NCBI GenBank assembly: GCA_000697665.1
Contig: KL197716.1
Coordinates: 579,926 to 643,925 of the forward strand
DNA: 64,000 nt
From: Jaapia argillacea MUCL 33604
Taxonomy: Eukaryota > Basidiomycota > Agaricomycetes > Jaapiales > Jaapiaceae
Reading direction: 5' to 3'
Shown: positions 35,404-47,259 of the stretch, piece by piece
Layout of the letters: every line of letters starts with the position of its first letter
How positions within the stretch are numbered: the first letter of the stretch is position 1
Made by a program: the position numbers and the translations under genes
Notes under the pieces: generated by a model
Seen by the model: only the letters and a program-made list of their open reading frames with translations
The model's database searches: none
Told to the model about the DNA's origin: nothing

Positions 35404-35563
35404 GGGAGAGGTGTATAGTATTGGTTCCAAATTCGACTATCAACCAACAAAGCGTTACGGGCAAGAGCGGAGCACCTAGATTTGAATCACCTGCAGCTTT
35501 ACATCAACAACAACAGTCGAAAATCCAGGAGAAACCAGAAATTCACCCATCCTGCTTCGCTCC

Positions 35564-37884
35564 TCACTTCCCCTGTATCCGCACAAATGGCGGCCTCCGA
35601 ACACCATACTCCGCCGCATCCGGTTTGACAAACATGTCCGTCGCCGTGGCATTCTTCACCTTGTGTCTGCGTAAATCGAATAGTTAGATTCGATTACCAG
35701 ATTAATATGGGTGGGGGTCCATTCCACTTACCTCTCATCCAGATGGAGAGATAACTCAGCCCTAGTCGACAAGACTTTGAGACATCGGGTGCAGCCCCAA
35801 GCCATGTTCCAGGTCTTCATGACATATTTTAACGCTTTTTCGGATTCTTCTTCGTTACGAGATTTGGCGGTGTCCGGTTCGTTCAGCACTGACCAGTTTT
35901 CCAACTTTACAGGAGGGTAGTGTCCGAGATGATGATTGACCTGATAAGGGCATTAATAAAACATCGACGAAAGAACCGAAATTGAGTCGCTCACCGCCGA
36001 CCGCCAATCCATGACCTTCCTGCCTCTCTTCGACTCACATGCTCCACAGGAAAGCCTGGGGTCCATGGTGTCCATCTCGCTAGCTGTCATCGTCAAAGGA
36101 GAAGAGCCGCATAGGGATACTAGGTGGCTAGCGATATTGGAAGCTGTGATGTCAAAGGTCGTGCCTTCGCGCAACGTCCACGAGGAGTCCTTGCAACAAC
36201 AACCATGTCCCAGAATACGGGGATAAGAAATTGGTGTGCGACATTGACCACAGCAAAAATACGTGGTGGCCAGGGTCAATGTGTCTTCTCCAACGGCGGT
36301 GTCCTCATCGCCACCTTTATTAGGCATCAAGGACAACACTGCAACTTTGTTCGCCTGGAGCCAAGTCTGTGAGATTTCCGGTAAGCGTAAAGCGAGTTCG
36401 GCAAAGTCATCCCGGGCGACCATATCTTCATCGGGTCGTTCAACGATCTCTTTGACTTCAGGCAGGACGAGAAGGTCGTCGATACGAGGGAGGATATCAG
36501 TCGGAGGACGGGTAAGCGCGAATTCGAGAAGTATTTTCTCGACGATTCTCCACCTCTGTTCGAAGACGTAGAAATGCTCGCGCTCTAAGCGTTTTTTCTT
36601 GAAGTTTTGCATGAACTCGATCAACTTCGGTTCGATGTTGGCCCAAACTAGGCGCATATAATCAGGTTAGAGTTAGGGAGATCGGGAAACGGCTTACTTC
36701 GAGGAGTGAGCTCTCTAGCCTGCCAAGCGGATCTGTTACGATGGAGAGTCCACTTGCTCCACATATCCATCTCTTTCAGTTCTTCCTCCCAGCCGAGCTC
36801 TTTGAGTCTTTCCCGGACTCTGTTGAAATGAGGTGAATGGGAGGTATGAACGGTAAGCGGGGGTACGTACTCTGACATCCTCCTCTTACGGATTGCTTCA
36901 AGGACGTGGAATCGGTCAGATTCCGTTTTGTTCATCCACTTCTGACATTGCTGAGCATGCTAATTGAATGGTTAACAACTGGTACTGAACCCTGGGTAAT
37001 AAGAAAACCCTACGTCAATGGTTGAGGCCAACCGCTGTGAATGACGCAAAAGGTACATTGCTCTGCCGTCACTAGGTATGGCGTTGTATCCATCGATGAA
37101 TTTCCCTATGGCTTGGCGACTATAGATACGTTCTTTCCCTCCTAGAGAGAGGTATTCTCAGCAACACTGGTCCAAGTCGAGCCTGGAGAAACAAAAATAC
37201 TGACTTGCGTGCGGCGTGGAATGGTGAGTGACCTCGATGGAGGGAAGAAGTTTCACCAGGAGGTCGGAAACATCCCGACTGAAATCGTCTCCATAAGTAA
37301 AGCTGGATAGAAGGGTAACGTGAGGAAGGTGTGGACCGTTAGCCAGGAGAAACTTACTGTGTCGGGCGACATTCCATGCAACATCTGACATAGTGTACCC
37401 AAAAAACATTCTGTACCTTCTTAATGCCACAATACTTGCTCGAAGATCAGAGTTGCTAGATAGAGCAAGGAGACGGGGCCGAAAACTCACATGACAGTAG
37501 GGATGGTACAAAAGGTGGGCGAACTGAGCCTCATTCATACCTGACGGGCATTCCGGCAAGTTCTCGACGTTGGCATGGGCAATTTTCCAGATCCAAGACG
37601 AACTACGTCGCATGAGTTCGTCACGAATGGCTTTGGACGTCCAACACAAATGAAGCAGATCTCGGAGCTGAAGGCATCTGAATATCTACCTCCCCCAAAA
37701 CAAAAAATCAGGGCTCTTAAAACGCGGGGACGAGGACATTACGCACCATGAAATTTATTTCGAGAGGCATATCAAGAAGGATGCTTAATCTCCCTTTGCG
37801 ACGCGTCTTCACTGAGCCCCGAGTCGTCTCGGTGACAGAAACAACTTTGTTGGAAGCTCGACGTTTCTTGCGTGGTGGCACCAT
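35564..37884 (-). CDS. F-box protein with Cys-rich region and C-terminal C2H2 finger
   Basis: Probably the substrate adaptor of an SCF ubiquitin ligase. Start ATG at 37884: MVPPRKKRRASNKVVSVTET (basic, NLS-like), then the F-box, ILLDMPLEINFM + IFRCLQLRDLLHLCWTSKAI across an intron, followed by RDELMRRSSSWIWKIAHANV, an order seen in mushroom F-box proteins. The middle is helical. The 3' exons are Cys-rich: YFCCGQCRTPI, HGCCCKDSSW, RLSCGACESKRGRKVMDWRS. Near the end CTRCLKVLSTRAELSLHLDE plus RH across the last intron forms C-x2-C-x12-H-x4-H, a C2H2 zinc finger. Ends VRRPPFVRIQGK at 35564. The whole adaptor-plus-finger layout suggests DNA- or nucleosome-linked targets; this is inference. Confidence 0.75.
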
Positions 37885-38570
37885 CTCCGTATCCGAACGG
37901 TGAGATGCCCGATGAGGAACGGGGAGCGAGCCAGCGAGAGCGAGGGATCTTGGATGAATGCGCCAAGACGAATTAGCTATGGGTTGGGCACGGAAAGCAG
38001 ATGCGCAGGCGGTATTTTGGTCAGCTTTTATCAGGACGAAATCATTTCATATAATTTTGAAATCACGATGAGGGGTTGATGAGGGATATGCAGGATACAT
38101 GATGTATCCTACGTATCCACCACTGAGGATACATTGACGAAGGACGAAAGGGGAAAGAATTTGCAAATCGCGAGTGATTCTTCCTGTATCACCTTCAAAT
38201 CACCTGCGCACTATCGTGGCCCCACTTGTGAACCACGCGCGACATGTGCACCATCGACTTGTAGCTTGCTCCCGCCCTCGGGAGGTCTTCCAAAAATTCA
38301 CAGAGACGCTTAAATACACAAAAAATATATTCCTGAAGTCCGTTTGTTAATGGGCAGTGTGGTTGCGGAATAGGGGATGGAAAAGCATGAAAATGGGGAG
38401 CTGTGGCTGAAGAGCCCCTATCAGATCCCATAGATCCTGAAACTCTACTGTCTCCTGCTTTCATGATTCAGGTATATACCCAAAATCAATACTCCAGGAT
38501 ATTTCTCCGACGACTTTTAACCAGTGGAAGGTGTGGGTTCAGATACCCTCCACAATGCCCTGCCAATTCT

Positions 38571-38621
38571 GCGTGACATTTCGTGACGTTTTGCCCGCCA
38601 TTGTCACGAATTGTCACTCGC
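38571..38621. repeat. Imperfect GTGACA palindrome
   Basis: The left arm GCGTGACATTTCGTGACG (38571-38588) is mirrored by the right arm 38601-38621 (contains TTGTCACGAATTGTCAC). Either a regulatory palindrome or the relic of an inverted-repeat element. Confidence 0.5.
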
Positions 38622-38840
38622 GGCGGAATGGTTCACAACTCGCGCCCAGCCACATTTGCGTGGTCGTCGTCTCGGTCGATGCCCGACGCTTGCTGTCGTT
38701 CATCATAAAATCGGAAAAAATCAGATTGTATTAGATGAGAGGTTCCTCCGTTCAACCAAAAATTTTCAGAGGAACAGTTGTGTTTGCTATTGCTCTACAT
38801 GCCAAATGGTGAAACGTGATTCACATGTGGGGGAACGATA

Positions 38841-38858
38841 GTATCCCTCGCAGGATAC
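38841..38858. promoter_or_regulatory. GTATCC-n6-GGATAC palindrome upstream of R1
   Basis: GTATCCCTCGCAGGATAC ends 80 bases before the R1 ATG. The same sequence occurs at the same place before R2 and R3. It looks like a dimer-type binding site, though shared ancestry of the repeats may be the only reason it is kept. Confidence 0.4.
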
Positions 38859-38938
38859 TTTGGGGAAGCTCATGTGGGCCAGCCTCGCCAACATTTCCCG
38901 TCTAATTTGACAAAGGTGGACTCTCGCGTAGACCTAGC

Positions 38939-41000
38939 ATGGATGGCGTCGTCGTTCCCAACGACGACGAAGACCCTCCTTCTGACTCTGAACTCGGCGA
39001 CGTGCCACTGAATTCTGGCTATCTTTCTCAATTCAAGTCTCACCTCTCAGATTTCGAAGGGCATGTCCTGGGTATAGTGAAAGGACAACCATTACCTCCA
39101 TCATACTTTCCTCCTACTGGCTACTGGACTTCTGCCGAAAAAGATTCATTCTTTCACCTGCTTTGTGTCCACTCGCGGTTTCGACCCGACTTGATCGCCG
39201 CTGGTCTCAAATCAAAGACCGTCGCCGATGTCTGTGCTTATCTCGAGTTGCTAGAAGTCGCCGCTGCAGGCACTGCCGATGAGGACGACGAGGATGATAC
39301 GGGTCAAATGCTGACGCGGGACGCGATGGACCCTGCGATGGAAATGTCTGAAGACTGGATCGAGTTCGAGGAGACCCAATCTCAAATAATCATCAACCTC
39401 GAACCAACATGGGACCTTTCAACTCTCCAAACCTCACGCTCCGACGAACTCAAAGTCAAACAATCCGAAGTTCGCGCAAAGCGAGGAAAGGGAAGGACAG
39501 AGGAAGGTGAAAGAGATAGAGCTGGGGAGAAGAAGAGGAAGAGAGAATGGATGGAGTGGAGTAATGAGAGGAAGAAAAAATGGGCTGGGGAAGATGCTTT
39601 TGGGGTTTTGGATGTTACTGCGTTGAAGCTACTTGGGCATATACTGAGAAAGGATGAGGAGGCTAGGTATCTGGTGGAACAAGATGAAGAACGTGTCGAA
39701 GGACCCTCGGCCCCTCAGGTCCAAGACCAACCAGGACCCTCCAACCCATCCCAACCCGCTCGCGATGAGAACCATCGACCTACCACAGCACCATCACCTA
39801 GACCTTCTCCCTCACCCCAGGCCCCTCAATCTCCTTCCGCACAAACACAACCTCAACCCCAATCCCGTTCACCCTCTCCCACCCTCCACCCCTCCGACAT
39901 CTCAGCTCTCTCCCCAACATCCAGACGCCGCTACCAAAAACGTCTCTACATGCGTCGCAAACGCGCCCAAGCCGCCGGCCGACAAGTTAATACCAGTGTT
40001 GTCCGTCTCAAAGCAGGTGGACGCCGAAGGGGTGATGGAGGTGACCCACCACCAGTTAAGGAAGAAGAGTACAAACTCGAACTTCCCGGACATACGTCAG
40101 ACTCGGGAGAGGAAGAGGAGGGGTTGTCTGAGGAAGTGGCGTTAATGGATAAGCAGAGTGAGACGAAGAAGAAAGGGAAGAAGAAGGTAAACAAACCTGG
40201 CAAGACTTATCGCGAAAATATTCAAGCTTCGTTCGCCCAACTTGATATCGACCCTTGCATAATGGAATGGGTTTGTTTCATCTTGGGAACCTCGGAAGAC
40301 TTATGAGGTTCGCCCTATCCATCCTTCCACATGTCATGCGTCTATCTTGCCTTTGGTTAGCTTATCCTTGTTCTTTTTTTCTATAGTTTATACAAATCCC
40401 TCCACCCTCCACACCATCAACCATATCAAGCTCCACCATCGCCGTCCTCGAAGCCCACGTAATGTATTTCGTCACCGAAACCGTCCAACGAGCGATCGTA
40501 ACAAGGGAGCAAGAGTGGCAGGAGTTAAAGGCGCATAAGAAAGTTTGGAGGAACGGCAAAGGCCAAGTTCGTCGCTGTTGTCCATCCTTCGCGCGGGCTT
40601 GCGATTGATGAGGTATAGATTGGATTTGCGGATGTGGAGCATACGCTTAAGATGTTGGGAGTTGGGGGTTGGTTGATAGGTTAGGGTTGTGAGGGAGTAG
40701 GTGGAGGGAGCGAAGATGACGACGAAGATGCGAAACGTAGTGATGATGAGACCACGGTGCTCGAAGGGAGGACGCTGGGCTTGCCGAAGGGGGATCGACA
40801 CCATCTTCACCTACAAACCCATCTCACTCACTCCATCGAGACATGTATGCCCCAATCCTCTGAATCTCTAGTTCTTTCACCACCACGAATCAGAGAGAGA
40901 CGTTACACTTCCTGAGATGTTGGAGAAGGTACTTTGGGAGGAAGTTAGCAACACCACTCGTCCGCCGGATCGGGAAGGATCTATGGCTCTGGTGGAAGGG
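38939..41000 (+). pseudogene. R1: Rrn5-like gene, C-terminal half broken
   Basis: The 455-codon open frame keeps the N-terminal region (MDGVVVPNDDEDPPSDSELG), the SANT-like domain (residues about 62-105: YWTSAEKDSFFHLLCVHSRF then RPDLIAAGLKSKTVADVCAY), a long basic-acidic helix (GERDRAGEKKRKREWMEWSN), a Ser/Pro/Gln-rich linker and the basic block RRYQKRLYMRRKRAQAAGR. Compared with R3, about 10 bases are missing after DPCI (about 40261), which shifts the frame to a stop at 40306. Another 10 are missing near 40402 in the histone-fold exon. The remnant continues (IGFADVEHTLKMLGVG, stop 40682) to about 41000. A truncated SANT-only protein could still be made. Confidence 0.7.
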
Positions 41001-41305
41001 TAACAAATCGGGGAGGATATGTATGACGGTTGATCCCTATGGAGGGAGTCGACTACATCTCCACTGAGAAAGGATTGGGTTGAAAGTGAGCGGGAAAAGG
41101 AGTTTAGTATGTAAGATTGTTACGATGGAGATGTTTGATAAGGGGGAGTGTGACATAGGTTTGTTTGATCTAAGTGCATAGTTACTGTGGCACGTTGAAC
41201 CTGTTCCAGGAGCTCATCGGTCGGGAGCTCAGTTTATCAATCTGCGATTAATTTTGAGATGCAAGGGTCACGGGCAAGCAAACTACGTGACGAAGGGAAA
41301 TACTT

Positions 41306-42221
41306 ATGATTTGATTTACTGTCCCACGCTTAGCACTAGTACTTACCGATTTCCGGAATATCTTCGCCACCCTTAGACTGAATCCCAAGTAACATATAAG
41401 AGTGGTGCTTGGGCTTGTAGGGTGTCGTAGTGAAGCAATGGACATTATACAGGAAGAACTACGACATGTTTAGCAGGTTTGGGTGTGAACTGAGAAGGGA
41501 AAACCGCGGGTGGTGGAGTGAAAGCAGAGGTTGTGGCAGAATAAGGGATGCCATAGGGTAGGGAGGTATTCAAACGAGACCGAAAAGGTATCATCATGGA
41601 CCCAGGATGTGGTAGAGTGCATTGAGAAAGGTTTTGAGGCAGCCGGAGGGCGGGAGCCAGAGATCTGCTTCGTGATTGGGGGAATGGGAGCAAACAGCAG
41701 TTGTCTCTTGATAGGCCCCCCAAGTATAATATACTGTATAAACAGAACGCAGAAAAAATCTCAAAAGATGTGGGTTAGAGACTCAAAGGTCAGTAGATGG
41801 ACTTACAGCAAAGAAAAAGACACTCCCGCCCAACCTCGAGTCCTAGCCTCCCATCTCCAGCTCCCTCTCCAAACTTTGCAATCCCGACTGCGCTAAAATG
41901 CGTACCTTATACCTCATCAAGTGTGGTAGTTATGAAAATATCGAACCCATATTTTGATAAAATAGACCTAACAGTGTAAGCTGGTAATCGAAGCAAGTGA
42001 AACGAGATCGTATTCGGAGTGGGAGGGGAGGAGAGCGGATGTGAAGGCTTGTAAACGTGAGATATCCAGCCAGATTCGGAGTTGGTCCATTTGGTCGAGC
42101 GATTTCTCTTCCAATACTGTACATATTTGCTTCAAATTTGGGGTATAGTGATCTACTACAGGAAAGCAGCAAAAAAAATCTGTGCATAGAGCATACAAGG
42201 GGGAGGAGAGACGAATGGCCG
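41306..42221. other. Insertion present in unit 1 but not in unit 2
   Basis: Sequence matching unit 2 stops after GGGAAATA at about 41305 and resumes at GTCAAACTCTCGTCG at about 42225; unit 2 has only about 20-25 bases between the same points (48566-48590). The extra 0.9 kb contains scrappy frames on both strands and no clear inverted ends. It may be inserted DNA or old sequence lost from unit 2. Confidence 0.5.
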
Positions 42222-42295
42222 AGTCAAACTCTCGTCGTATTCTCTATCAGCGTTGTTATTTATGCAACGAATTGACCAATGCCTTCCTGGTGACA

Positions 42296-44280
42296 CTACA
42301 TTACGACGCAACCATCGGACTTGGTCGATAACTTCGGTTTGGAACGTAGTCCTCGAGGTCGGGTATCATGTGGAAGAGGATCTGTAGAGGACCTGTGAAA
42401 AAATACTGGCGAAGTTGAGGCAAAATCAAGATCAGGTCGTGTTTCCATCTCATCGAGATCGAGATCTGGCCTTGAACCGCTCGAAATTCGCGAGCGGGTT
42501 GATGAAGTGGGGCTTTTGGGGGCTTCGACTTGAAGGGTTTCCATAAGTCTGGCTATTGCAAGTGGAGTTAATGGAGGCGTTGGGTTACCCCCAAATACCG
42601 CGCCGGCTGAGCTGCCAATTGAGCTGGTGCTTGATCGGGCATTGCTATGCATAGCAATCACCGAGTGGGATCTGGTGCGACGTCCAAGGAACAGATGGCT
42701 CAGGGTTCTCCCGAGAGGTGACCCAGGTTCAAGAAATTCGGTAGCTATGGGGATCATATTTGGAGGTCTGGTGTTGAGTGGGCCGTTCTCAACGTGCTGA
42801 TTCTATGTTGTGGAAACATATGAGTGGAAAACTAGGAGTAGACTCCAGCGGAACACTCACATTAATATTTGGTGGAAGCGGAAGCGGACGGTGGTGTCTG
42901 GATGGAGGATTCGAGGCCGATGTTAGGGGTTCCAAGTCCACGAAAGTCTCCACTGAGTCTTGGTGGGGAATATGGGGAAGGGGCAGAACACTTGTGGAAG
43001 ACGAAGGTGATGAAGGAGCGCTCGTAACTCCAGTAGATATGAAGGTCTCGTTCGAAGCTCGATCAGAGTTGCGGTCGATGTCCTGGGCCTACATTTGTAC
43101 CAAAACTATAGGTGAAAGTCCCTGTTCACTAGAATGAAATGCATACCGGATACCTCACAGAAAATTCGGTACTTGCAAGAATATCTACAACCTCACTCAT
43201 GGTGGGCCTTTGGGAAGGGGAATACACCGTACAGCATGTGATCAGATTCCACCAAGCATTTGTCAACCCATTCTGCCGAGTGGCTCTATCCACTGGTCGA
43301 TTGGGAATCCCACCATTCATAACGAAGCTGAGCACTTGTGGGTCGAAGAGCTCGCGATATGGTTGCTGCCCTGTGAAGATCTGGCGAAAAGGATGAGCAA
43401 TCGTGAAGATCGGAACCAAAGAATACAAACCTGAATAACTAGACAAGCAAAGGCAAAAACGTCGCTCTCCCTTGTTGGCTTACAACCCAGACTGAAGAGT
43501 TCAGGAGCTGTGAAACGGATATGTCCGATAGGCGATCTCCCGGAAGGGGTGGCGGTCATTGAGGCCATTTTTTCAATGCGACGTGTCAATCCGAAATCAC
43601 AAACGAGAGCGTGACCACCTTCTGAGATGAGCACATTGTCCTGAAGGACGGTTAAAGCCGGAAACGGGATGGGATCTTATTCGACACTCACCCCCTTTAT
43701 ATCTCCATGCACGTATGCACATGGAGATCGGCCATGAAGATATTGCAGTGCCTTGACAATTTGAATGATCTAAAGAATGACAATATTGGTGGGATAACAA
43801 TACCGGTGGAGCAACAGTGGCACTAACTAGGATATGACGGTTAGCACGAGGATGTTGTTCGAGGTATTCCATTATATTTCCAGAGGCAGCCCACGGAGAG
43901 ATTAGGAAGAAACGAGAGGTATCAACCGTTGCATAACCATAAAAGGGCAAAATGTTGGGATGGTCAAAGCTTGACCAGATTCTGATTTCTCGACGGAATA
44001 GCTGTGAGGATATTGGAGTGAATACCATAAAATTATAGGGGAAGAGATATAGCACCTTTGTTGCCATACTTCGTTCTTTTTCTGTCCAGTTCATAAACAC
44101 CCTCAGCTGCTTCATTGCGACCTTCTCTTTCCTCCCTTTCTCCAGCTCGATTTCGCCAGCATAAATGTCACACGAAGCACCACCACGTAGTGGACCTTCC
44201 ACAATGACAACGTGATTGCTAAGGTTGATCGGCCTAATATAGGGACTATCCGACTTCACCTCGAAGTCAGGGTCCTGGAG
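42296..44280 (-). CDS. K1: TKL-like protein kinase with C-terminal CaaX box
   Basis: Segments in order: VIVEGPLRGGASCDIYAGEI (Gly-rich loop), KVAMKQLRVFMNW (beta-3 Lys), LFRREIRIWSSFDHPNILPF (C-helix Glu), FLISPWAASGNIMEYLE, AYVHGDIKGDNVLISEGGHA (catalytic loop, HGD in place of HRD), CDFGLTRRIEKM, IGHIRFTAPELFSLG, and QRPTMSEVVDILA. Introns join in frame to a Ser/Pro-rich linker (AQDIDRNSDRASNETF...), then NQHVENGPLNTRPPNMIPIA, and the tail HRSSTDPLP...TKSDGCVVM-stop. CVVM fits a farnesylation CaaX motif, so the kinase may be membrane-anchored. The N-terminus is uncertain: the ATG used in K2 is GTG here and an in-frame TGA follows, but a splice-acceptor-like tttctccag just before GACCCTGAC offers another entry. 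Confidence 0.75.
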
Positions 44281-45370
44281 AAAGGATGCTTTAAGGTCAA
44301 ATCAAGCGATAACAAATCAACGGCGCACGATGGAAGGTAGCTGGAGGACAACACGATTGGAAACCATTCCTCCGCCTGACCTCCGAGTCAGCCAACGGGT
44401 CTCGTGTACCAGACAAGGTAGAGAGTGACTCGCGTCCGCTGCCTTGCAGGGCGATGACACCACGGTTGGATTGTTGCGTTGTGATTGAGAATATTAATGA
44501 GGTATTGAGGTCAAGAGAGAGCGGACTCGGAGGATTCAAGGCCGAATTGCCAAGAGCAGTTCATTTGCTATGAGCAATCTTAGCCACCATGTCCAGAGGG
44601 CTGTGTACTTATTAGGGGCAAACCCATCCCCCCCGGAGCGCCCAAGCTGACGTTGATACGAAGTCCCTCCGGTGAAGCCCCGAGTCAGGTGAACAGGTCA
44701 CAACCGCATGCTGCGAGAGGAACTGTAGCTGGTAGATTTCTTTGTTTGACTCCTGGGGTATGTTGACAAGATTAAAATCGAAAACATCGCCTGTGGGGCT
44801 GTGTAGATACCTGGAAACGATTTGATTAGAAGGACGGAACCCGCGTGATCGTACAGAATTTGATGGCGGGGGCGGGGGCGGCCGTGCCTAAGAATCGAGG
44901 AAGATTAGAATGTGAGAGCCGATGAAAGGATGCAAGGCTGACCCTCCATGTCGCGAAACTGGAATATCACTCCATGACGATGTATCCCCGGCCGTGCGAC
45001 TCGAAATAGAGGTGGACATAATGGACCCGGACGACGACGGCGTCGTCGTTGACAACCTTTGTTTGAGCGGCTCGGTTTCATCAATTGAATGGACTTGCAT
45101 TTTGGCGCTATGCAGTGACCAGCACGAGTTTGGAACTGGTACTAGTCCTCTGAAATGGACGCATTTCCTTGGAGTGGCACCAAGGTGGCACCCGTCGCCC
45201 ACAGGATTCATCGTTCACGATCTTGATTGAGTTCCAGCTTCATATGCACTGTTGATCTTTGTATCCCTCGTAAGGATAGTCGTGCCGTCAAACTATCCTG
45301 CATCTGACAACAATTTAGTCTAATTTATCTTGGTCGAAACAGTGAATCGCGCCTGAGCCTGAGATCAACC
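44281..45370. other. K1-R2 interval with coding-like minus-strand pieces
   Basis: On the minus strand a Ser/Thr-rich stretch (MQVHSIDETEPLKQRLSTTT, about 45100 downward) can be spliced through gtcagcc...cttag to an exon reading ILYDHAGSVLLIKSFP. These may be 5' exons of K1 or a small separate gene. The corresponding K2 interval has different pieces (MDLSVKGATSVPLQGN at 51397). Unresolved. The interval also carries the R2 promoter. Confidence 0.3.
45261..45279. promoter_or_regulatory. GTATCC-n7-GGATAG palindrome upstream of R2
   Basis: GTATCCCTCGTAAGGATAG ends 91 bases before the R2 ATG; the last base departs from the palindrome kept at R1 and R3. Confidence 0.35.
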
Positions 45371-46662
45371 ATGGATGGCGTCGTCGTTGGGAACGATGAC
45401 GAAGACCCTTCCGACTCCGAAGCCGCCGACGCGCCACTGAACTCTGCATATCTATCTCAATTCAAGTCTCACCTCTCAGATTTCCAAGCGCATCTCCTGG
45501 GTATAGTGAAAGGACAACCATTACCTCCATCCTACTTTCCTCCAACTGGCTACTGGACTTCTGCCGAAAAAGATTCATTCTTCCACTTGCTTTGTATCCA
45601 CTCTCGGTTTCGACCCGACTTGATCGCCGCTGGTCTCAAATCAAAGACCGTCGCAGATGTCTGTGCTTATCTCGAGTTGCTAGAAGTCGCTGCTGCAGGC
45701 ACTGCCGACGACGATGAAGAGGATGATGTGGGTCAAAGGCTGACACGGGACACGATGGACGCTACGATGGAAATGTCTGAAGACTGGATCGATTTCGAGG
45801 AGACCCAATCTCAAATGATCATCAACCTCGAACCAACATGGGACCGTTCGACTCTCCAAACCTCACGCTCCGACGAACTCAAAGCCAAACAATCCGAAGT
45901 TCGCGCAAAGAGAGGAAAAGGAAGGACAGAGGAAGGTGAAAGAGATAGAGCTGGGGAGAAGAAGAGGAAAAGAGAATGGATGGAGTGGAGTAATGAGAGG
46001 AAGGAGAAGTGGGCTGGGGAAGATGCTTTTAGGGTTTTGGATGTTACTGCGTTGAAGGTACTTGGACATATACTGAGGAAGGATGAGGAGGCTAGGTATT
46101 TGGTGGAACAAGATGAAGAACGTATCGAGGGACTCTCGATTCCTCAGGTCCAAGACCATCCAGGTCCCTCCACCCTATCTCAACCCACTCGCGATGGCAA
46201 CCATCGACCTACCACACCACCCTCACCCAGACCTTCCTCACCCCATGGCCCTCATTCTCCTACCACACAAACACAACCTCAACCCAATCCCGTTCACCCT
46301 CCCCCACCCCCAACCCCTCCGACATCTCAGCTCTCTCCCCAACATCCAGACGTCGCTACCAAAAACGTCTCTACATGCGTCGCAAACGCGCTCAAGCCGC
46401 CGGTCGACAAGTTAATACCAGCGTCGTCCGTCTCAAAGCAGGTAGACGCAGAAAGGGTGACGAAGGTGACCCACCACCGGTTGAGGAAGAGTATAAACTC
46501 GAGCTTCCCAAACCTGAGACGACTTCTAGGGAAGGTGGTGATGATTCGGATGATGATACGTCTGGAGAGGGAGAGGAAGAGGGGTCGTCTGAAGAAGTGG
46601 CATTGATGGACAAGCAGAGTACTACGAAGAAGAAACAGAAGAAGAAGGTTAACAAACCCGGC

Positions 46663-47132
46663 AAGACTCACCGCGAGAAGATCCAAGCTTCATTCGCCCA
46701 ACTCGATATCGACCCTTGCATAATCCGGGAGAGTGGGGATGGGTTTGTTTCATCTTGGGAACCTCGGGAGACTTATGAGGTTCGTCCTATCTCCCTCCTT
46801 TCGCTTCCACAGTCCATCTACCTTGCCTTTGATTGCTGATCCTTATTTTTGAACGATAGTTTATACGGATCTCTCCACCCTCCAGACGTACCCACACCAT
46901 CAACCATATCAAGCACCACCATCGCCGCCCTCGAAGCGCTCGTAATTTATTTCGTCACCGAAACCGTTCAACGAGCGATCGTATCAAAGGAACAAGAACG
47001 GGAGTTGAAGGCGCATACGAAAGTATGGAGGATCGGGAAAGACCAGGTCCGGCTTTCTCTTCCTCCCCATTTTCATCACCATCTTGCTTCGCTTCCTCAC
47101 ATTTCCATCACCATCGCTTCGCTTCCTTACGC
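46663..47132 (+). repeat. Direct repeat, left copy beside the N gap
   Basis: These 470 bases recur at 47260-47728 with a single difference, one extra G in a G-run near 46737. Confidence 0.9.
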
Positions 47133-47259
47133 NNNNNNNNNNNNNNNNNNNNNNNNNNNNNNNNNNNNNNNNNNNNNNNNNNNNNNNNNNNNNNNNNNNN
47201 NNNNNNNNNNNNNNNNNNNNNNNNNNNNNNNNNNNNNNNNNNNNNNNNNNNNNNNNNNN
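47133..47259. other. Assembly gap (run of N)
   Basis: 127 unknown bases. Both sides carry the same 470-base sequence, whose left copy ends exactly at the gap and whose right copy begins exactly after it, as expected when two contig ends overlap but were not merged. Confidence 0.95.

Larger units (their letters stand above)
37885..38938. other. Upstream region of R1 and of the F-box gene
   Basis: No gene recognised. It holds several GGATAC/GTATCC motifs, including the perfect palindrome GGATACATGATGTATCC (38093-38109), an inverted GTGAC-type palindrome (38571-38621), and the proximal GTATCC..GGATAC pair listed separately. Confidence 0.5.

Noticed and set aside
38531-38575. tRNA-like T-arm (GGTGTGGGTTCAGATACCC)
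   Set aside because: No matching acceptor stem, D-arm or anticodon stem can be drawn upstream; the resemblance to a B box is isolated.
44888-45211. Single 107-codon minus frame as an independent gene
   Set aside because: Its counterpart in the next unit is open in a different register, so it is more likely part of a spliced exon or relic than a gene on its own.
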